DNA of 64,000 nucleotides. Source: Pseudarthrobacter phenanthrenivorans Sphe3 (GTDB lineage: Bacteria > Actinomycetota > Actinomycetes > Actinomycetales > Micrococcaceae). A program made the position numbers and the translations under genes. Positions 1-8,682 of the stretch are shown piece after piece. Under the pieces are notes generated by a model. It was not told the origin of the DNA. It ran no database searches and saw only the letters and a list, made by a program, of their open reading frames with translations. How positions within the stretch are numbered: position 1 is the first letter of the stretch; each line of letters begins with the position of its first letter. The DNA is taken from contig NC_015145.1 of assembly GCF_000189535.1 (NCBI RefSeq), positions 2,914,001-2,978,000 of the forward strand, read 5' to 3'.

Positions 1-475
<475 letters not shown>

Positions 476-486
476 TCAAGACAGAA

Positions 487-540
487 CCCCGCGCCGCTGA
501 GCAGCAGAATGCATGACCAGCGGCGCGGGGATCCGGAGAG
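487..540 (-). other. Perfect hairpin between groES and groEL
   Basis: A 13-bp perfect inverted repeat (arms 487-499 and 528-540, loop of 28 nt) starts directly after the groES stop codon. The arms read CCCCGCGCCGCTG and its complement. The downstream sequence on the minus strand (TTCTGTC) is not a clean U-tract, so an mRNA-processing, stability or partial attenuation role is as likely as termination. Confidence 0.6.
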
Positions 541-834
541 TTACTTTACGACGATCGCCAGGACGTCGCGGGCGGACAGCACGAGGTACTCGGTGCCGCC
601 GGTCTTTACTTCAGTTCCGCCGTACTTGGAGTAGATGACGACGTCGCCGACGGCTACATCGACGGGAACGCGGTTGCCGTCCTCGAAGCGGCCGGGGCCT
701 ACTGCAACAACTTCGCCTTCCTGGGGCTTCTCCTGCGCGGAGTCCGGGATAACCAGGCCGGAAGCCGTGGTCTGCTCTGCTTCGAGCGGGCGGACAACAA
801 TACGATCCTCAAGAGGCTTAATAGAGACCGACAC
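541..834 (-). CDS. groES: Co-chaperonin GroES
   Basis: This is the 10-kDa lid of the GroEL chamber. From the GTG at 834 the protein has 97 residues, the usual family length, starting [16 protein letters not shown]. It contains the mobile-loop region ([21 protein letters not shown] spans about 20-40) and ends DVLAIVVK. The reading frame stays open upstream to 942, but only the GTG at 834 has a good ribosome-binding site (AGGAGAGG, 6 nt away) and fits the family start. The groES-groEL order and the two CIRCE sites upstream indicate a heat-shock operon repressed by HrcA. Confidence 0.96.
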   Translation of the reverse strand: MSVSIKPLEDRIVVRPLEAEQTTASGLVIPDSAQEKPQEGEVVAVGPGRFEDGNRVPVDVAVGDVVIYSKYGGTEVKTGGTEYLVLSARDVLAIVVK

Positions 835-945
835 TCGGACCTCTCCTTCTTCGTCAGCAAATTCGTGGACTGGAAAGCTTTCCGCCATGGCTGGCAAACC
901 GTCGTCGCGGTGCCGGCAGCAGCCTGGCTGGCAGCTCTTCATGTG

Positions 946-972
946 TTAGCACCCTCCTAGGGAGAGTGCTAA
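946..972. promoter_or_regulatory. CIRCE operator 1 (HrcA site)
   Basis: TTAGCACCC, a 9-nt spacer and GAGTGCTAA. This matches the CIRCE consensus TTAGCACTC-N9-GAGTGCTAA with one mismatch in the left arm. It lies upstream of groES (start 834), where HrcA repressor is known to bind in many bacteria. Confidence 0.95.
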
Positions 973-991
973 TGAAGACTCTATGTAAGGG

Positions 992-1018
992 TTAGCACTC
1001 GGTCAAGGCGAGTGCCAG
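992..1018. promoter_or_regulatory. CIRCE operator 2 (HrcA site)
   Basis: TTAGCACTC, a 9-nt spacer and GAGTGCCAG. The left arm is a perfect CIRCE half-site and the right arm matches at seven of nine positions. It is centred 46 bp from operator 1, placing both on nearly the same helical face region. It ends 41 nt before the divergent EamA transporter gene. Confidence 0.92.
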
Positions 1019-1059
1019 AGTTTCGTCATCCGCGAACCGTACATGTGTACATTTGTCCG

Positions 1060-1992
1060 GTGCGAGCAGCTGTTTACCTCATCCTTGCCAACCTGTTCTG
1101 GGCAGGAAACTTCGTCGTGGGGCAGGCCGCCATGAAAACCATGGAGCCGCTCCAGCTGACTTTCTGGCGCTGGGTCCTGGCCGCAGTGCCGCTGCTGGTC
1201 CTGGCGCACGCGGTGGAGAAGCCGGACTGGCGCGCCGCCCTTCGCCGTTGGCCTGTCCTGCTGCTCCTGAGTGGGCTGGGAATGAGCGGCTACACGCTGC
1301 TGCTCTACAGCGCACTGCAGCACACCTCCGCCCTTAATGCTTCGCTGGTGACTGCCGCGAACCCGGCGCTGATCCTGGTCATGGCAGTCGTCCTGCTCCG
1401 GGACAGGCCACGGCCGCTCAGTTGGGTTGGGGTGGCGCTGGGTCTGCTGGGCGTCCTCATAGTCCTTACCGCGGGCAGCTTCGAGCGGCTCCTGACCTTC
1501 TCCATCAACACTGGAGAGCTGCTGATCGTGGGAGCCATCACCGTGTGGGGCCTGTATACGATCATTGCCCGCCGGCTGGACGTCCCGGCAATCACCTCCA
1601 CCGCCGTGCAGGTGGCGATGGCCGCCGTCGTCCTTCTTCCGTTTGCCGTGGCCACTGGTTCCGGCCTTCCCGGCAGCCCGTCCGAAGGATGGTCCCTGGC
1701 CTTTATCGCAGTTTTCCCGTCACTGGGGTCCTACCTGCTCTGGAACCTGGCCCTCAAGCGGACCTCTGCGGCCAACGCCGGCAACTACCTGAACCTCATC
1801 GCCGTGTTCACGGCCGTCATCACGGTTGTCCTGGGGCAGCCCATCACAGTTCCGCAGATCCTGGGCGGGGCACTCGTCATCTCCGGTGTCCTGCTGACCA
1901 GCGCGGGCGGCAAGGAGCGTCAGCGGCCCAGGTCGTCAAAGTCGACGTCTTCGCCGCCGTCGCCCTCGCCGGCGGAATTCCGGCCGCGGTAG
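1060..1992 (+). CDS. EamA/DMT-family membrane transporter
   Basis: A 310-residue, strongly hydrophobic protein with about ten transmembrane helices in two EamA-like halves. It begins VRAAVYLILANLFWAGNFV, the typical first helix of drug/metabolite transporters, and carries the second-half signature around NAGNYLNLIAVFTAVI. The substrate cannot be inferred. The frame is open back to a GTG at 1012, but that start would lie inside the second CIRCE site, so the GTG at 1060 is preferred; no clear ribosome-binding site precedes it. The last 24 or so residues are polar and overlap the end of the next, oppositely oriented gene by 73 bp. Confidence 0.88.
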   Translation: MRAAVYLILANLFWAGNFVVGQAAMKTMEPLQLTFWRWVLAAVPLLVLAHAVEKPDWRAALRRWPVLLLLSGLGMSGYTLLLYSALQHTSALNASLVTAANPALILVMAVVLLRDRPRPLSWVGVALGLLGVLIVLTAGSFERLLTFSINTGELLIVGAITVWGLYTIIARRLDVPAITSTAVQVAMAAVVLLPFAVATGSGLPGSPSEGWSLAFIAVFPSLGSYLLWNLALKRTSAANAGNYLNLIAVFTAVITVVLGQPITVPQILGGALVISGVLLTSAGGKERQRPRSSKSTSSPPSPSPAEFRPR

Positions 1993-2297
1993 AGCAGTGC
2001 AGCCGCTGCGATCGCCGTCAGCAGTGAGGCCACGAGGAAGATGATGCTGCCAACCCGGGCGCCGTCATAGAGCCCACGGATATCCTGCGCCTCCTGGGTC
2101 TCGTCCCGGATGTCATTGCCGCCCACCGAATAGACGGTGGCGTTGAAAGTGTCCAGGAAGAAGATGATCACCAGGAGCGCGACGCAGACAATGGCCACCA
2201 CGGCGCTGGCAATCAGCGCGGGCCGGGCGAACCTGGCCGGGCCCCCGTCCCCTGGCTGGTGCTGACGGGACTGCTGGGGACCTGCGCTGTCTTTCAT
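1920..2297 (-). CDS. Small two-helix membrane protein, unknown function
   Basis: A 125-residue protein from the ATG at 2297. It has a polar N terminus (about 1-25), a first membrane helix (about 28-52, ALIASAVVAIVCVALLVIIF), an extracytoplasmic loop of about 35 residues, a second helix (about 85-107, VGSIIFLVASLLTAIAAAA) and an acidic C-terminal tail ending DVDFDDLGR. I do not recognise a named family. It converges on the EamA transporter gene, overlapping it by 73 bp, and its start is 55 bp from the divergent methyltransferase gene. Confidence 0.72.
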   Translation of the reverse strand: MKDSAGPQQSRQHQPGDGGPARFARPALIASAVVAIVCVALLVIIFFLDTFNATVYSVGGNDIRDETQEAQDIRGLYDGARVGSIIFLVASLLTAIAAAALLYRGRNSAGEGDGGEDVDFDDLGR

Positions 2298-2351
2298 GGT
2301 TTCAACACTATCGGCATCCGCGCCGGCCGCTGCTCCACTAGGCTGGAACCC

Positions 2352-3593
2352 ATGGCTCAAGCTCCCCAGGACCAGATTGCACCCCTTCTCACCCCTGAAG
2401 GCTGGGATCTCCTGGCGTCCCTGGACCCTTACCAGGAGGAGAAGTCATTCGCCCTGAATGCGGCCCTCCGCAAGGCCGGGCACTCCCCCGAAGTGGTCTC
2501 CGCCGTGCTGACCCAGTCCCGGCTCCGCACCAAAGCCGCCGCGAAGTTCGGGGAATTCGCCCGCCAGATGCTGTTCACGCAGGCGGGCCTGGAGCAGGCC
2601 ACCCGGCTCAACGTTGCCGCCCGCCACGCCCAGCGGTTTGCCGAGGCCGGATGCCGCCACGTGGCGGACCTGGGCTGCGGCCTGGCCGCCGACTCCCTGG
2701 CGCTGGCGTCCATGGACATCAACGTGACGGCAGTGGAAATGGACGAGACCACCGCCGCCTGCGCCACCGTCAACCTCATCCCCTTCCCCAACGCCACTGT
2801 GGTGCACGCCGACGCCACCTCGGTCCCGCTGGACGGGATCGACGGGGTCTGGCTGGATCCTGCACGCCGGGTCACCTCCAGTTCGGGGACCAAGCGGATT
2901 TGGGACCCGGAAGCATTTTCCCCGCCGTTGTCCTTCGTGGAGAAGCTGGCGGCGTCCGGGCTGGCTGTGGGCGTCAAGATGGGGCCCGGCATGCCCCATG
3001 ATTCCGTTCCTGCGGAGTGTGAAGCACAGTGGGTCTCCGTGGCTGGGGATGTCACCGAGGTGGCCCTGTGGTTTAACGCCGTGCGCCGGCCGGGCGTCCG
3101 CCGGGCTGCCCTGGTGCTCGGCGCCCAAGGCGCGGCGGAGATGGCCAGCAGTGAAGACTTTGGGGCAGGTCCCGCTGCTCCAGTGGGCCCGGTAGAGGGC
3201 TACCTGTACGAGCCCGACGGAGCGGTGATCCGCGCCGGCCTGGTGGCCGACGTCGCGCTGGAACTCGGCGGGCACCTGGTGGATGAACACATCGCCTACA
3301 TTTGCGCACCGTTCCTCGTGGACACGCCGTTTGCGCGTGCCTACAAAGTCCTGGACGTGATGCCCTGCAACGTCAAGGCCCTCAAGGCCTGGGTGAAGGA
3401 CAACGGCATCAGCGTGCTGGACATCAAGAAGCGCGGGACCGCCGTTACGCCGGAGGAGCTCCGCAAGCAGCTGCTGGGCGGCAGGAATGCCGGCGGAAAG
3501 AACACGGCGAAGAAGGCCGGAAAAACGGCCACCCTGGTCCTGACCCGCATCGGGGAGGACCGGGTGGCCATCGTGGTGGAGCCGGTGGCCTGA
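2352..3593 (+). CDS. Class I SAM-dependent methyltransferase with THUMP-like C-terminal domain
   Basis: 413 residues from the ATG at 2352. The SAM-binding motif I is DLGCGLAADSLAL (residues 106-118), followed by the acidic post-motif EMDETT (about 129-134) and a motif-IV-like LDPARR (168-173). The C-terminal part, ending in a basic stretch (GGKNTAKKAGKTATLVLTR), resembles the THUMP-like domain of a family of actinobacterial and Bacteroidetes methyltransferases, which suggests an RNA substrate, though none is established here. It stands alone on the plus strand and ends 6 bp before the convergent shikimate-dehydrogenase-like gene. Confidence 0.85.
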   Translation: MAQAPQDQIAPLLTPEGWDLLASLDPYQEEKSFALNAALRKAGHSPEVVSAVLTQSRLRTKAAAKFGEFARQMLFTQAGLEQATRLNVAARHAQRFAEAGCRHVADLGCGLAADSLALASMDINVTAVEMDETTAACATVNLIPFPNATVVHADATSVPLDGIDGVWLDPARRVTSSSGTKRIWDPEAFSPPLSFVEKLAASGLAVGVKMGPGMPHDSVPAECEAQWVSVAGDVTEVALWFNAVRRPGVRRAALVLGAQGAAEMASSEDFGAGPAAPVGPVEGYLYEPDGAVIRAGLVADVALELGGHLVDEHIAYICAPFLVDTPFARAYKVLDVMPCNVKALKAWVKDNGISVLDIKKRGTAVTPEELRKQLLGGRNAGGKNTAKKAGKTATLVLTRIGEDRVAIVVEPVA

Positions 3594-3599
3594 GGCAGG

Positions 3600-4418
3600 C
3601 TACTGGGCGCGCATGAACTCCTCGGCGGCGCGCACCTGCTCAGCAGTGGGCCGCACGCCGGTGTAAAGCACGAACTGCTCCAGCGCCTGGATGGTGGCCA
3701 CCTCCGCCCCGGTGATCACGGGTTTCCCTGCTGCCCGTGCCGCCTTGATCAGCGGCGTTTCGGCGGGCAGGGCAACCACGTCGAACACTACGCGGGCGGC
3801 GTCGATCGCTTCCTGCGGAAAGGCGAGCGACTCAGCCTCCGCCCCTCCGGCCATTCCGATGGGGGTGACATTGATGATCAGGTCAGCCGTCCCGCCGTCG
3901 AGCGCCGGACGCCACTGGAAGCCGTACTGTTCGGCGAGCGCCCGGCCCGTGGCCTCGTTCCGGGCGAGCACAGTGACATCGGAGAAGCCGGCGTCCCGGA
4001 GCGCGGCAACAGTGGCTTTGGCCATTCCACCCGCACCCTGGACCAGGACAGAGTAGCTGGTGGGGACGTCATTGGCGGCCAGGAGCTGCTCGATCGCGGT
4101 GTAGTCGGTGTTGTACGCCTTAAGGTGTCCGTCCGTGTTCACGATGGTGTTCACTGAGTCGATGGCCTTCGCGGAAGGATCCATCTCGTCCACGAGGGCG
4201 ATCACGTCTTCCTTGTACGGCATGGAGATGGCACAGCCGCGGATGCCCAGCCCGCGCACGCCGGCGATGGCCTGCTCCAGGTTGGTGGGGGCGAACGCCT
4301 TGTAGATCCAGTTGAGGTCCAGCTGCTCATACAGGTGGTTGTGGAAACGGGTCCCGTTGTTGCTGGGCCGGGCCGAGAGCGAGATGCAGAGGGTCATGTC
4401 TTTATTCAGAATGGGCAC
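3600..4418 (-). CDS. Shikimate dehydrogenase-like oxidoreductase
   Basis: 272 residues from the GTG at 4418. AroE-type fold: substrate half with MPYKE (residues 66-70, catalytic Lys69) and NTDY (103-106, catalytic Asp105), then a nucleotide-binding loop GAGGMA (128-133). The N-terminal shikimate-binding Ser-x-Ser region is unusual (SLSARPSN), so quinate or another hydroxy-acid could be the substrate; main-pathway AroE is not proven. The start is uncertain: GTG 4418 lies almost directly on a GGGGAGG sequence, and an ATG at 4397 is the alternative. Long inverted repeat 4439-4508 lies just upstream. Confidence 0.82.
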   Translation of the reverse strand: MPILNKDMTLCISLSARPSNNGTRFHNHLYEQLDLNWIYKAFAPTNLEQAIAGVRGLGIRGCAISMPYKEDVIALVDEMDPSAKAIDSVNTIVNTDGHLKAYNTDYTAIEQLLAANDVPTSYSVLVQGAGGMAKATVAALRDAGFSDVTVLARNEATGRALAEQYGFQWRPALDGGTADLIINVTPIGMAGGAEAESLAFPQEAIDAARVVFDVVALPAETPLIKAARAAGKPVITGAEVATIQALEQFVLYTGVRPTAEQVRAAEEFMRAQ

Positions 4419-4438
4419 CTCCCCATTTAACCCGCTCC

Positions 4439-4508
4439 CTCCCAACTGGGTAGCGCTAAGTGTCGTTTTGAGGCTCCAAAACGACACTTAGCGCTACTTA
4501 GTTGGGAG
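4439..4508. repeat. Long inverted repeat (about 30 bp arms)
   Basis: The inner arms 4450-4470 and 4477-4497 form a perfect 21-bp stem with loop AGGCTC. After a 2-nt mismatch, outer arms 4439-4447 (CTCCCAACT) and 4500-4508 (AGTTGGGAG) add nine more pairs. The inner arm contains TAGCGCTAAGTGTCGTTTTG. The outer right arm covers the last codons and stop of the NagZ-like gene. It could terminate that gene's transcript, but the length and perfection look more like a dispersed palindromic repeat. Confidence 0.85.
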
Positions 4509-6213
4509 AGGGGCAGCCGGTGCCTGCCGGGAATCCTCCGACGGCGGCCGGCAGCTTCCCGGGGGCGGGCGCCTTCCCGGCGAGGACCGCGGCGAGGGCG
4601 TCAAAGGCGCCGTCGCTCCGGCCGTAAAGGGCCATCTTAACCGGCGCGGTTGAGTCCTGCAGGGGCCAGGGAGCATCGAGTGCGACGGCGATGTCCCCTC
4701 CCGCGCCCCGCCCGCCGAAGCCGATCAGGCTGACCACCGGTCCCGAACCGAGAGCCAGCCCGGCGCGGGTTGCCGCAGCCTCGAACCGTGCCCTGTCCGC
4801 CGGCTGGCCGCCGGCCACCTGGACAGCACCGGGCACCAGGGGGCCGCTGCACGCACCCGTGAGGACGGTAACGGCCTGCGCCGAGATCCGGGCTGAGAGT
4901 GCTGCGCCGCTTCCGGCCGGGGCGCCGGTTTTCGCTGCCGTCCGGCTGTTCCACACCATCATCGTGGCCACCCTCCGCGCTGCGTCATCCAGCCGCTCGG
5001 CGGGCAGCGCGCCGGACGCCACCGCCTGGACGATGCCGGCATGCGCCTGCCCCACGTCGGCCGGCATCAGCAGGAGGTCGGCGCCGGCGGCGAGGGCCAT
5101 CACTGCGGCGGTTCCGCCGGGGTACTGCTTGGCCACGGCGCCCATATTCAGGGCGTCCGTCACCGCCACGCCTTTGAAGCCCAGCCCCCGCAGCGCGGCA
5201 TAGGTGGGGCCGGAGAGCGACGCCGGGACGCCGGGTTCCAGCGCAGGGACCGCAATGTGCCCCGTCATCACCATCGGCGAGCCGGCAGCGATGGCGGCCT
5301 CGAAGGGCTTCCAGTCGCGGACGCTGAGTTCTGCAAGAGGGGCGGGCTGCACGGGGAGGTTGACGTGCGAGTCAACGGTCACCGATCCGTGCCCCGGGAA
5401 GTGCTTGACCGCAGGCAACACTCCCGCGGCGAGCATTCCCTGGGAAAAGGCGACGCCAAGGGAAGCGGCAGTCCCGGGGTCCGAGGACATGGACCTGGCA
5501 CCGATGGTGGGGTCCCTCGGGCCGATGGTGACATCCGTATCCGGAGCGAAATCCACATTGAAGCCCAGAGGGACCAGCTCCGCCGCCAGCCCCTGGCCCG
5601 CGTCCTTCGCCAGGGGCGCGCTCCCGGCGGCGCCGTAGCTCATGGGCGTGGGCCATTCCGTCAGCGGCGGCCCCAGCCGGGCAACCTGGCCGCCTTCCTG
5701 GTCCACGGCAATGATCCCGGGCCAGGGCCTGCCGCCGGCGGCTGCGGCCTGGGCGAGCCGCTGGTTGATGGCTGCCATGCCCTGCACGTCCATCCGGCCC
5801 TGCGCATCGAGCGGAACGTTGTCGCCCATGATGATGGACCCGGCCAGGTGCAGCCGTTCGATCAGGGCCGCCTGCGCTTCCACGTCTTTGCCCTTGAAGA
5901 ACGGAAGCAGGACCTGCCCCGCTTTCTGTTCGGTGGTCATTGCGGCCACTGCCGCGGCGGCCTTGTCCGCATCGCGCTGTTGGGGACCCCAGCCCAGTGG
6001 CGTGGCACCCGGATCAGGTGCCGGCGAGGAGGTGGCGGGCGCCGTCGTCGTACCCGTGGCGGTGGGCGGGGCCGGAGCAGAAGGGGCCGACGACGACGGA
6101 ACGGGCCCGGGCGCGGCCGTACAGGAGGCGAGGGCTACTGCGGCCGAGGCGGCAGCAAGGGCGGGGAAGGTTTTGTGAAGACTGTCACGGACGTGTTGGA
6201 ACAAGGCCATCAA
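4498..6213 (-). CDS. NagZ-like glycoside hydrolase family 3 lipoprotein
   Basis: 571 residues with an N-terminal lipoprotein signal (hydrophobic stretch about 15-30, lipobox LASC, acylated Cys31), followed by a Pro/Ala/Thr/Ser linker to about residue 70. The GH3 catalytic domain has the NagZ signature K270-HFPGHG (271-276), the general-acid Asp-His dyad region DSH (281-283) and the nucleophile Asp353 in VTDALNMGA. This suggests a surface-anchored beta-N-acetylhexosaminidase acting on peptidoglycan fragments or related glycans. The last ~140 residues (from about 430) are a less conserved C-terminal domain. The start is ATG 6213; an adjacent ATG at 6210 is equally possible. Confidence 0.9.
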   Translation of the reverse strand: MMALFQHVRDSLHKTFPALAAASAAVALASCTAAPGPVPSSSAPSAPAPPTATGTTTAPATSSPAPDPGATPLGWGPQQRDADKAAAAVAAMTTEQKAGQVLLPFFKGKDVEAQAALIERLHLAGSIIMGDNVPLDAQGRMDVQGMAAINQRLAQAAAAGGRPWPGIIAVDQEGGQVARLGPPLTEWPTPMSYGAAGSAPLAKDAGQGLAAELVPLGFNVDFAPDTDVTIGPRDPTIGARSMSSDPGTAASLGVAFSQGMLAAGVLPAVKHFPGHGSVTVDSHVNLPVQPAPLAELSVRDWKPFEAAIAAGSPMVMTGHIAVPALEPGVPASLSGPTYAALRGLGFKGVAVTDALNMGAVAKQYPGGTAAVMALAAGADLLLMPADVGQAHAGIVQAVASGALPAERLDDAARRVATMMVWNSRTAAKTGAPAGSGAALSARISAQAVTVLTGACSGPLVPGAVQVAGGQPADRARFEAAATRAGLALGSGPVVSLIGFGGRGAGGDIAVALDAPWPLQDSTAPVKMALYGRSDGAFDALAAVLAGKAPAPGKLPAAVGGFPAGTGCPSPN

Positions 6214-6317
6214 TACGATGCTACCCCTGCACTAGACTTGAACCACCCGTTCGCCTGCCGGCAGCAGCCTGTCAGTGACGGCAAGAGCCAGCGGCAAACA
6301 GGACAGTTAGGAAATGC

Positions 6318-7469
6318 GTGAAGATCGACTTCGCTTCATCACGGCAGTCAACCCTTGGTGTTGAGTGGGAGCTCGCGCTGGTGGATGGCAGGACCGGCGA
6401 GCTCGCCTCCGTGGCCAACGAGGTACTCCGGGGCGTGGCATCGCGGCACCCGGAACTGAACGAAGACGACGAGCATCCGCACATCAAGCAGGAACTGCTG
6501 CTGAACACCGTTGAACTGGTCACCGGCATCTGTGAGACAGCCGCCGAGGCCAAGGAGGACCTCAGCCGTTCCCTCGCCGCGGTCCGCGAAATCACTGATC
6601 CCATGGGCGTGGAACTGTTCTGCGCCGGAAGCCACCCGTTCAGCCCGCCGCAGCTGCAGCCGGTGACGGACAAGGCCCGCTACGCCAAACTGATCGACCG
6701 CACCCAGTGGTGGGGCCGCCAGATGGTGATCTATGGCGTGCACGTCCACGTGGGGCTGGACAGCCGGGATAAGGCACTTCCTGTCCTGGACGGCCTGGTC
6801 AACTACTTCCCGCACTTCCAGGCGCTCTCCGCGTCCAGCCCGTTCTGGGGCGGCGAGGACACCGGCTACGCTTCGCAGCGGGCCCTGATGTTCCAGCAGC
6901 TTCCCACTGCGGGCCTGCCCTTCCAGTTCCGCTCCTGGGAAGAGTACGAGTCCTACGTCCAGGACATGTTCACCACGGGCGTGATCGACACCCTCTCCGA
7001 AATCCGCTGGGACATCCGCCCGGTTCCGAACCTTGGAACCATTGAAATGCGGATCTGCGACGGTCTGGCCACCCTGGAGGAAGTGGGCGCGATTGCTGCC
7101 CTGACCCAATGCCTCGTGGACGAATTCTCCACCACCCTGGACAACGGCGGGACCATTCCCACCATGCCGCCCTGGCACGTGCAGGAGAACAAATGGCGCG
7201 CGGCCCGGTACGGCATGGACGCGATCATCATCCTCGACGCCTCCGGTAAGGAGCAGCTGGTTACCGAGCACCTGCTGGAGACCCTGAACCGGCTGGAGCC
7301 CGTGGCGAAGAAGCTGGGCTGCCCGGACGAGCTGGCCGACGTCGAGAAAATCATCCGCCGCGGCGCCGGCTACCAGCGCCAGCGGAAGGTGGCCGCCGAG
7401 CACGGCGGGGACCTCCAGGCCGTAGTGCTGGACCTGGTCAAACAGATGCGGAACGGCCCCACCGCCTGA
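6318..7469 (+). CDS. GCS2-family carboxylate-amine ligase (YbdK-type glutamate-cysteine ligase)
   Basis: 383 residues from the GTG at 6318, preceded by AGGA. It has the GCS2 signatures LGVEWELALVD near the N terminus, YGVHVHVGLDS in the middle and IEMRICDG in the second half. The family ligates an amino group to glutamate gamma-carboxylate using ATP; E. coli YbdK has weak gamma-glutamylcysteine synthetase activity. As mycothiol is the main thiol in this group (mshA is at 14372), the true substrate may not be cysteine. It is monocistronic, divergent from the NagZ-like gene and convergent with tsaD. Confidence 0.88.
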   Translation: MKIDFASSRQSTLGVEWELALVDGRTGELASVANEVLRGVASRHPELNEDDEHPHIKQELLLNTVELVTGICETAAEAKEDLSRSLAAVREITDPMGVELFCAGSHPFSPPQLQPVTDKARYAKLIDRTQWWGRQMVIYGVHVHVGLDSRDKALPVLDGLVNYFPHFQALSASSPFWGGEDTGYASQRALMFQQLPTAGLPFQFRSWEEYESYVQDMFTTGVIDTLSEIRWDIRPVPNLGTIEMRICDGLATLEEVGAIAALTQCLVDEFSTTLDNGGTIPTMPPWHVQENKWRAARYGMDAIIILDASGKEQLVTEHLLETLNRLEPVAKKLGCPDELADVEKIIRRGAGYQRQRKVAAEHGGDLQAVVLDLVKQMRNGPTA

Positions 7470-7486
7470 GTAGCCCCCACCCGAAA

Positions 7487-7556
7487 CGGGGCACTTCGGC
7501 ACGGACACGCCGCCCGCCGTCGTGATTTACAACGGCGGCTCCCCCAAAGTGCCCCG
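7487..7556. repeat. Nested inverted repeat between convergent genes
   Basis: The outer arms CGGGGCACTT (7487-7496) and AAGTGCCCCG (7547-7556) enclose a second stem, CCGCCGT (7514-7520) with ACGGCGG (7532-7538). It fills the 109-bp gap between the convergent GCS2-type ligase and tsaD and could act as a bidirectional terminator, though neither side has a strong U-tract. Confidence 0.65.
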
Positions 7557-7578
7557 CGACGGTCCGCCGGGCGGCGGG

Positions 7579-8682
7579 TTAGGCGGGGAGTGAGACCGAG
7601 GTGACCGGCATGGACGAGTCCGGCGCGAAACGGATGCCGCTTGGCTCCACTCCTGCCATCACCAGCTGGGCACCCAGGGCAGCCACCATGGCGCCGTTGT
7701 CCGTGCACAGGTTTAGCGGCGGCACATGCAGCCGGATCCCGGCGGACGCGCAGCGCTGCCCGGTGAGCTCCCGGAGGCGGGAATTCGCGGCCACGCCGCC
7801 GCCCAGCAGCACGTCCTTGATCCCGTGCTCGCGGCAGGCCAGCACAGCCTTGGACGAGATGATGTCCACCACGGCTTCCTGGAAGGCGGCGGCGATGTCA
7901 GCCACCGGAATCTCTTCGCCGCGCGCCTCGAACTGCTCCACGCACCGGGCCACCGCGGTCTTGAGGCCGCTGAAGGACCAGTCGTAGCGGTGCTTGCCGG
8001 GCTCTTCGGCGGTGCCCATGTACTTCGGCTGGCTCAGGCCGCGGGGGAAGCGAATGGATTTCGGGTTGCCGGTGCGGGCCACCTTGTCGATGGCAGGCCC
8101 GCCCGGGTAACCGAGGCCGAGGATCCGCGCCACCTTGTCATAGGCTTCCCCGGCGGCGTCGTCGATGGTGGAGCCCAGCAGGACCACGTCGTCGGTGATG
8201 CTGTTGATTTTCAGGATTTCTGTGTGGCCTCCGGACACCAGCAGGGCGCCAAGGTTGTCCGGAAGCTGCGGGGCGGTGCCGGGTTCCCGGCCGCCGTCCT
8301 TCCCGTCCAGCAGACCGACGCCCACGTGGGCCACCAAATGGTTGATCGCGTACAGGGGCTTTCCGGTGGCCACGGCCAAGGCCTTGGCTGCGCAGACTCC
8401 CACCATGAGGGCTCCGGCCAGGCCCGGTCCGGAGGTAACGGCAATGGCGTCCACCTCGTCCAGCGTCACTCCGGCCCCGGCCAATGCCTGTTCCAGGGTG
8501 GGCACAAAGGCATCAAGGTGGGCCCGCGACGCAATCTCCGGGATAACCCCGCCGAACCGCACATGTTCGTCCATTGAGGAGGACACAGTGTTGGTCAGCA
8601 GGGTTGTCCCGCGGACAATGCCGACGCCGGTTTCGTCGCACGACGATTCAATGCCCAGGACCAGTGGCTGGGATCGGTTCAT
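7579..8682 (-). CDS. tsaD: tRNA N6-adenosine threonylcarbamoyltransferase TsaD
   Basis: 367 residues. It transfers the threonylcarbamoyl group to A37 of ANN-decoding tRNAs (t6A), working with TsaB and TsaE. The N terminus [12 protein letters not shown] is the ASKHA-fold start, HLVAH gives the HxxxH metal site, and [11 protein letters not shown] and [12 protein letters not shown] are conserved nucleotide/metal-site motifs. Its ATG overlaps the rimI stop by 4 nt (ATGA). It is the last gene of alr-tsaE-tsaB-rimI-tsaD, so stoichiometry is probably set by translational coupling. Length is normal for the family. Confidence 0.97.
   Translation of the reverse strand: MNRSQPLVLGIESSCDETGVGIVRGTTLLTNTVSSSMDEHVRFGGVIPEIASRAHLDAFVPTLEQALAGAGVTLDEVDAIAVTSGPGLAGALMVGVCAAKALAVATGKPLYAINHLVAHVGVGLLDGKDGGREPGTAPQLPDNLGALLVSGGHTEILKINSITDDVVLLGSTIDDAAGEAYDKVARILGLGYPGGPAIDKVARTGNPKSIRFPRGLSQPKYMGTAEEPGKHRYDWSFSGLKTAVARCVEQFEARGEEIPVADIAAAFQEAVVDIISSKAVLACREHGIKDVLLGGGVAANSRLRELTGQRCASAGIRLHVPPLNLCTDNGAMVAALGAQLVMAGVEPSGIRFAPDSSMPVTSVSLPA

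Noticed and set aside
5041..6321. A long open frame of 426 codons on the plus strand opposite the NagZ-like gene
   Set aside because: It is antisense to a clear GH3 gene with all motifs, is rich in Arg/Gly/His in the way of GC-rich shadow frames, and has no recognisable domain.
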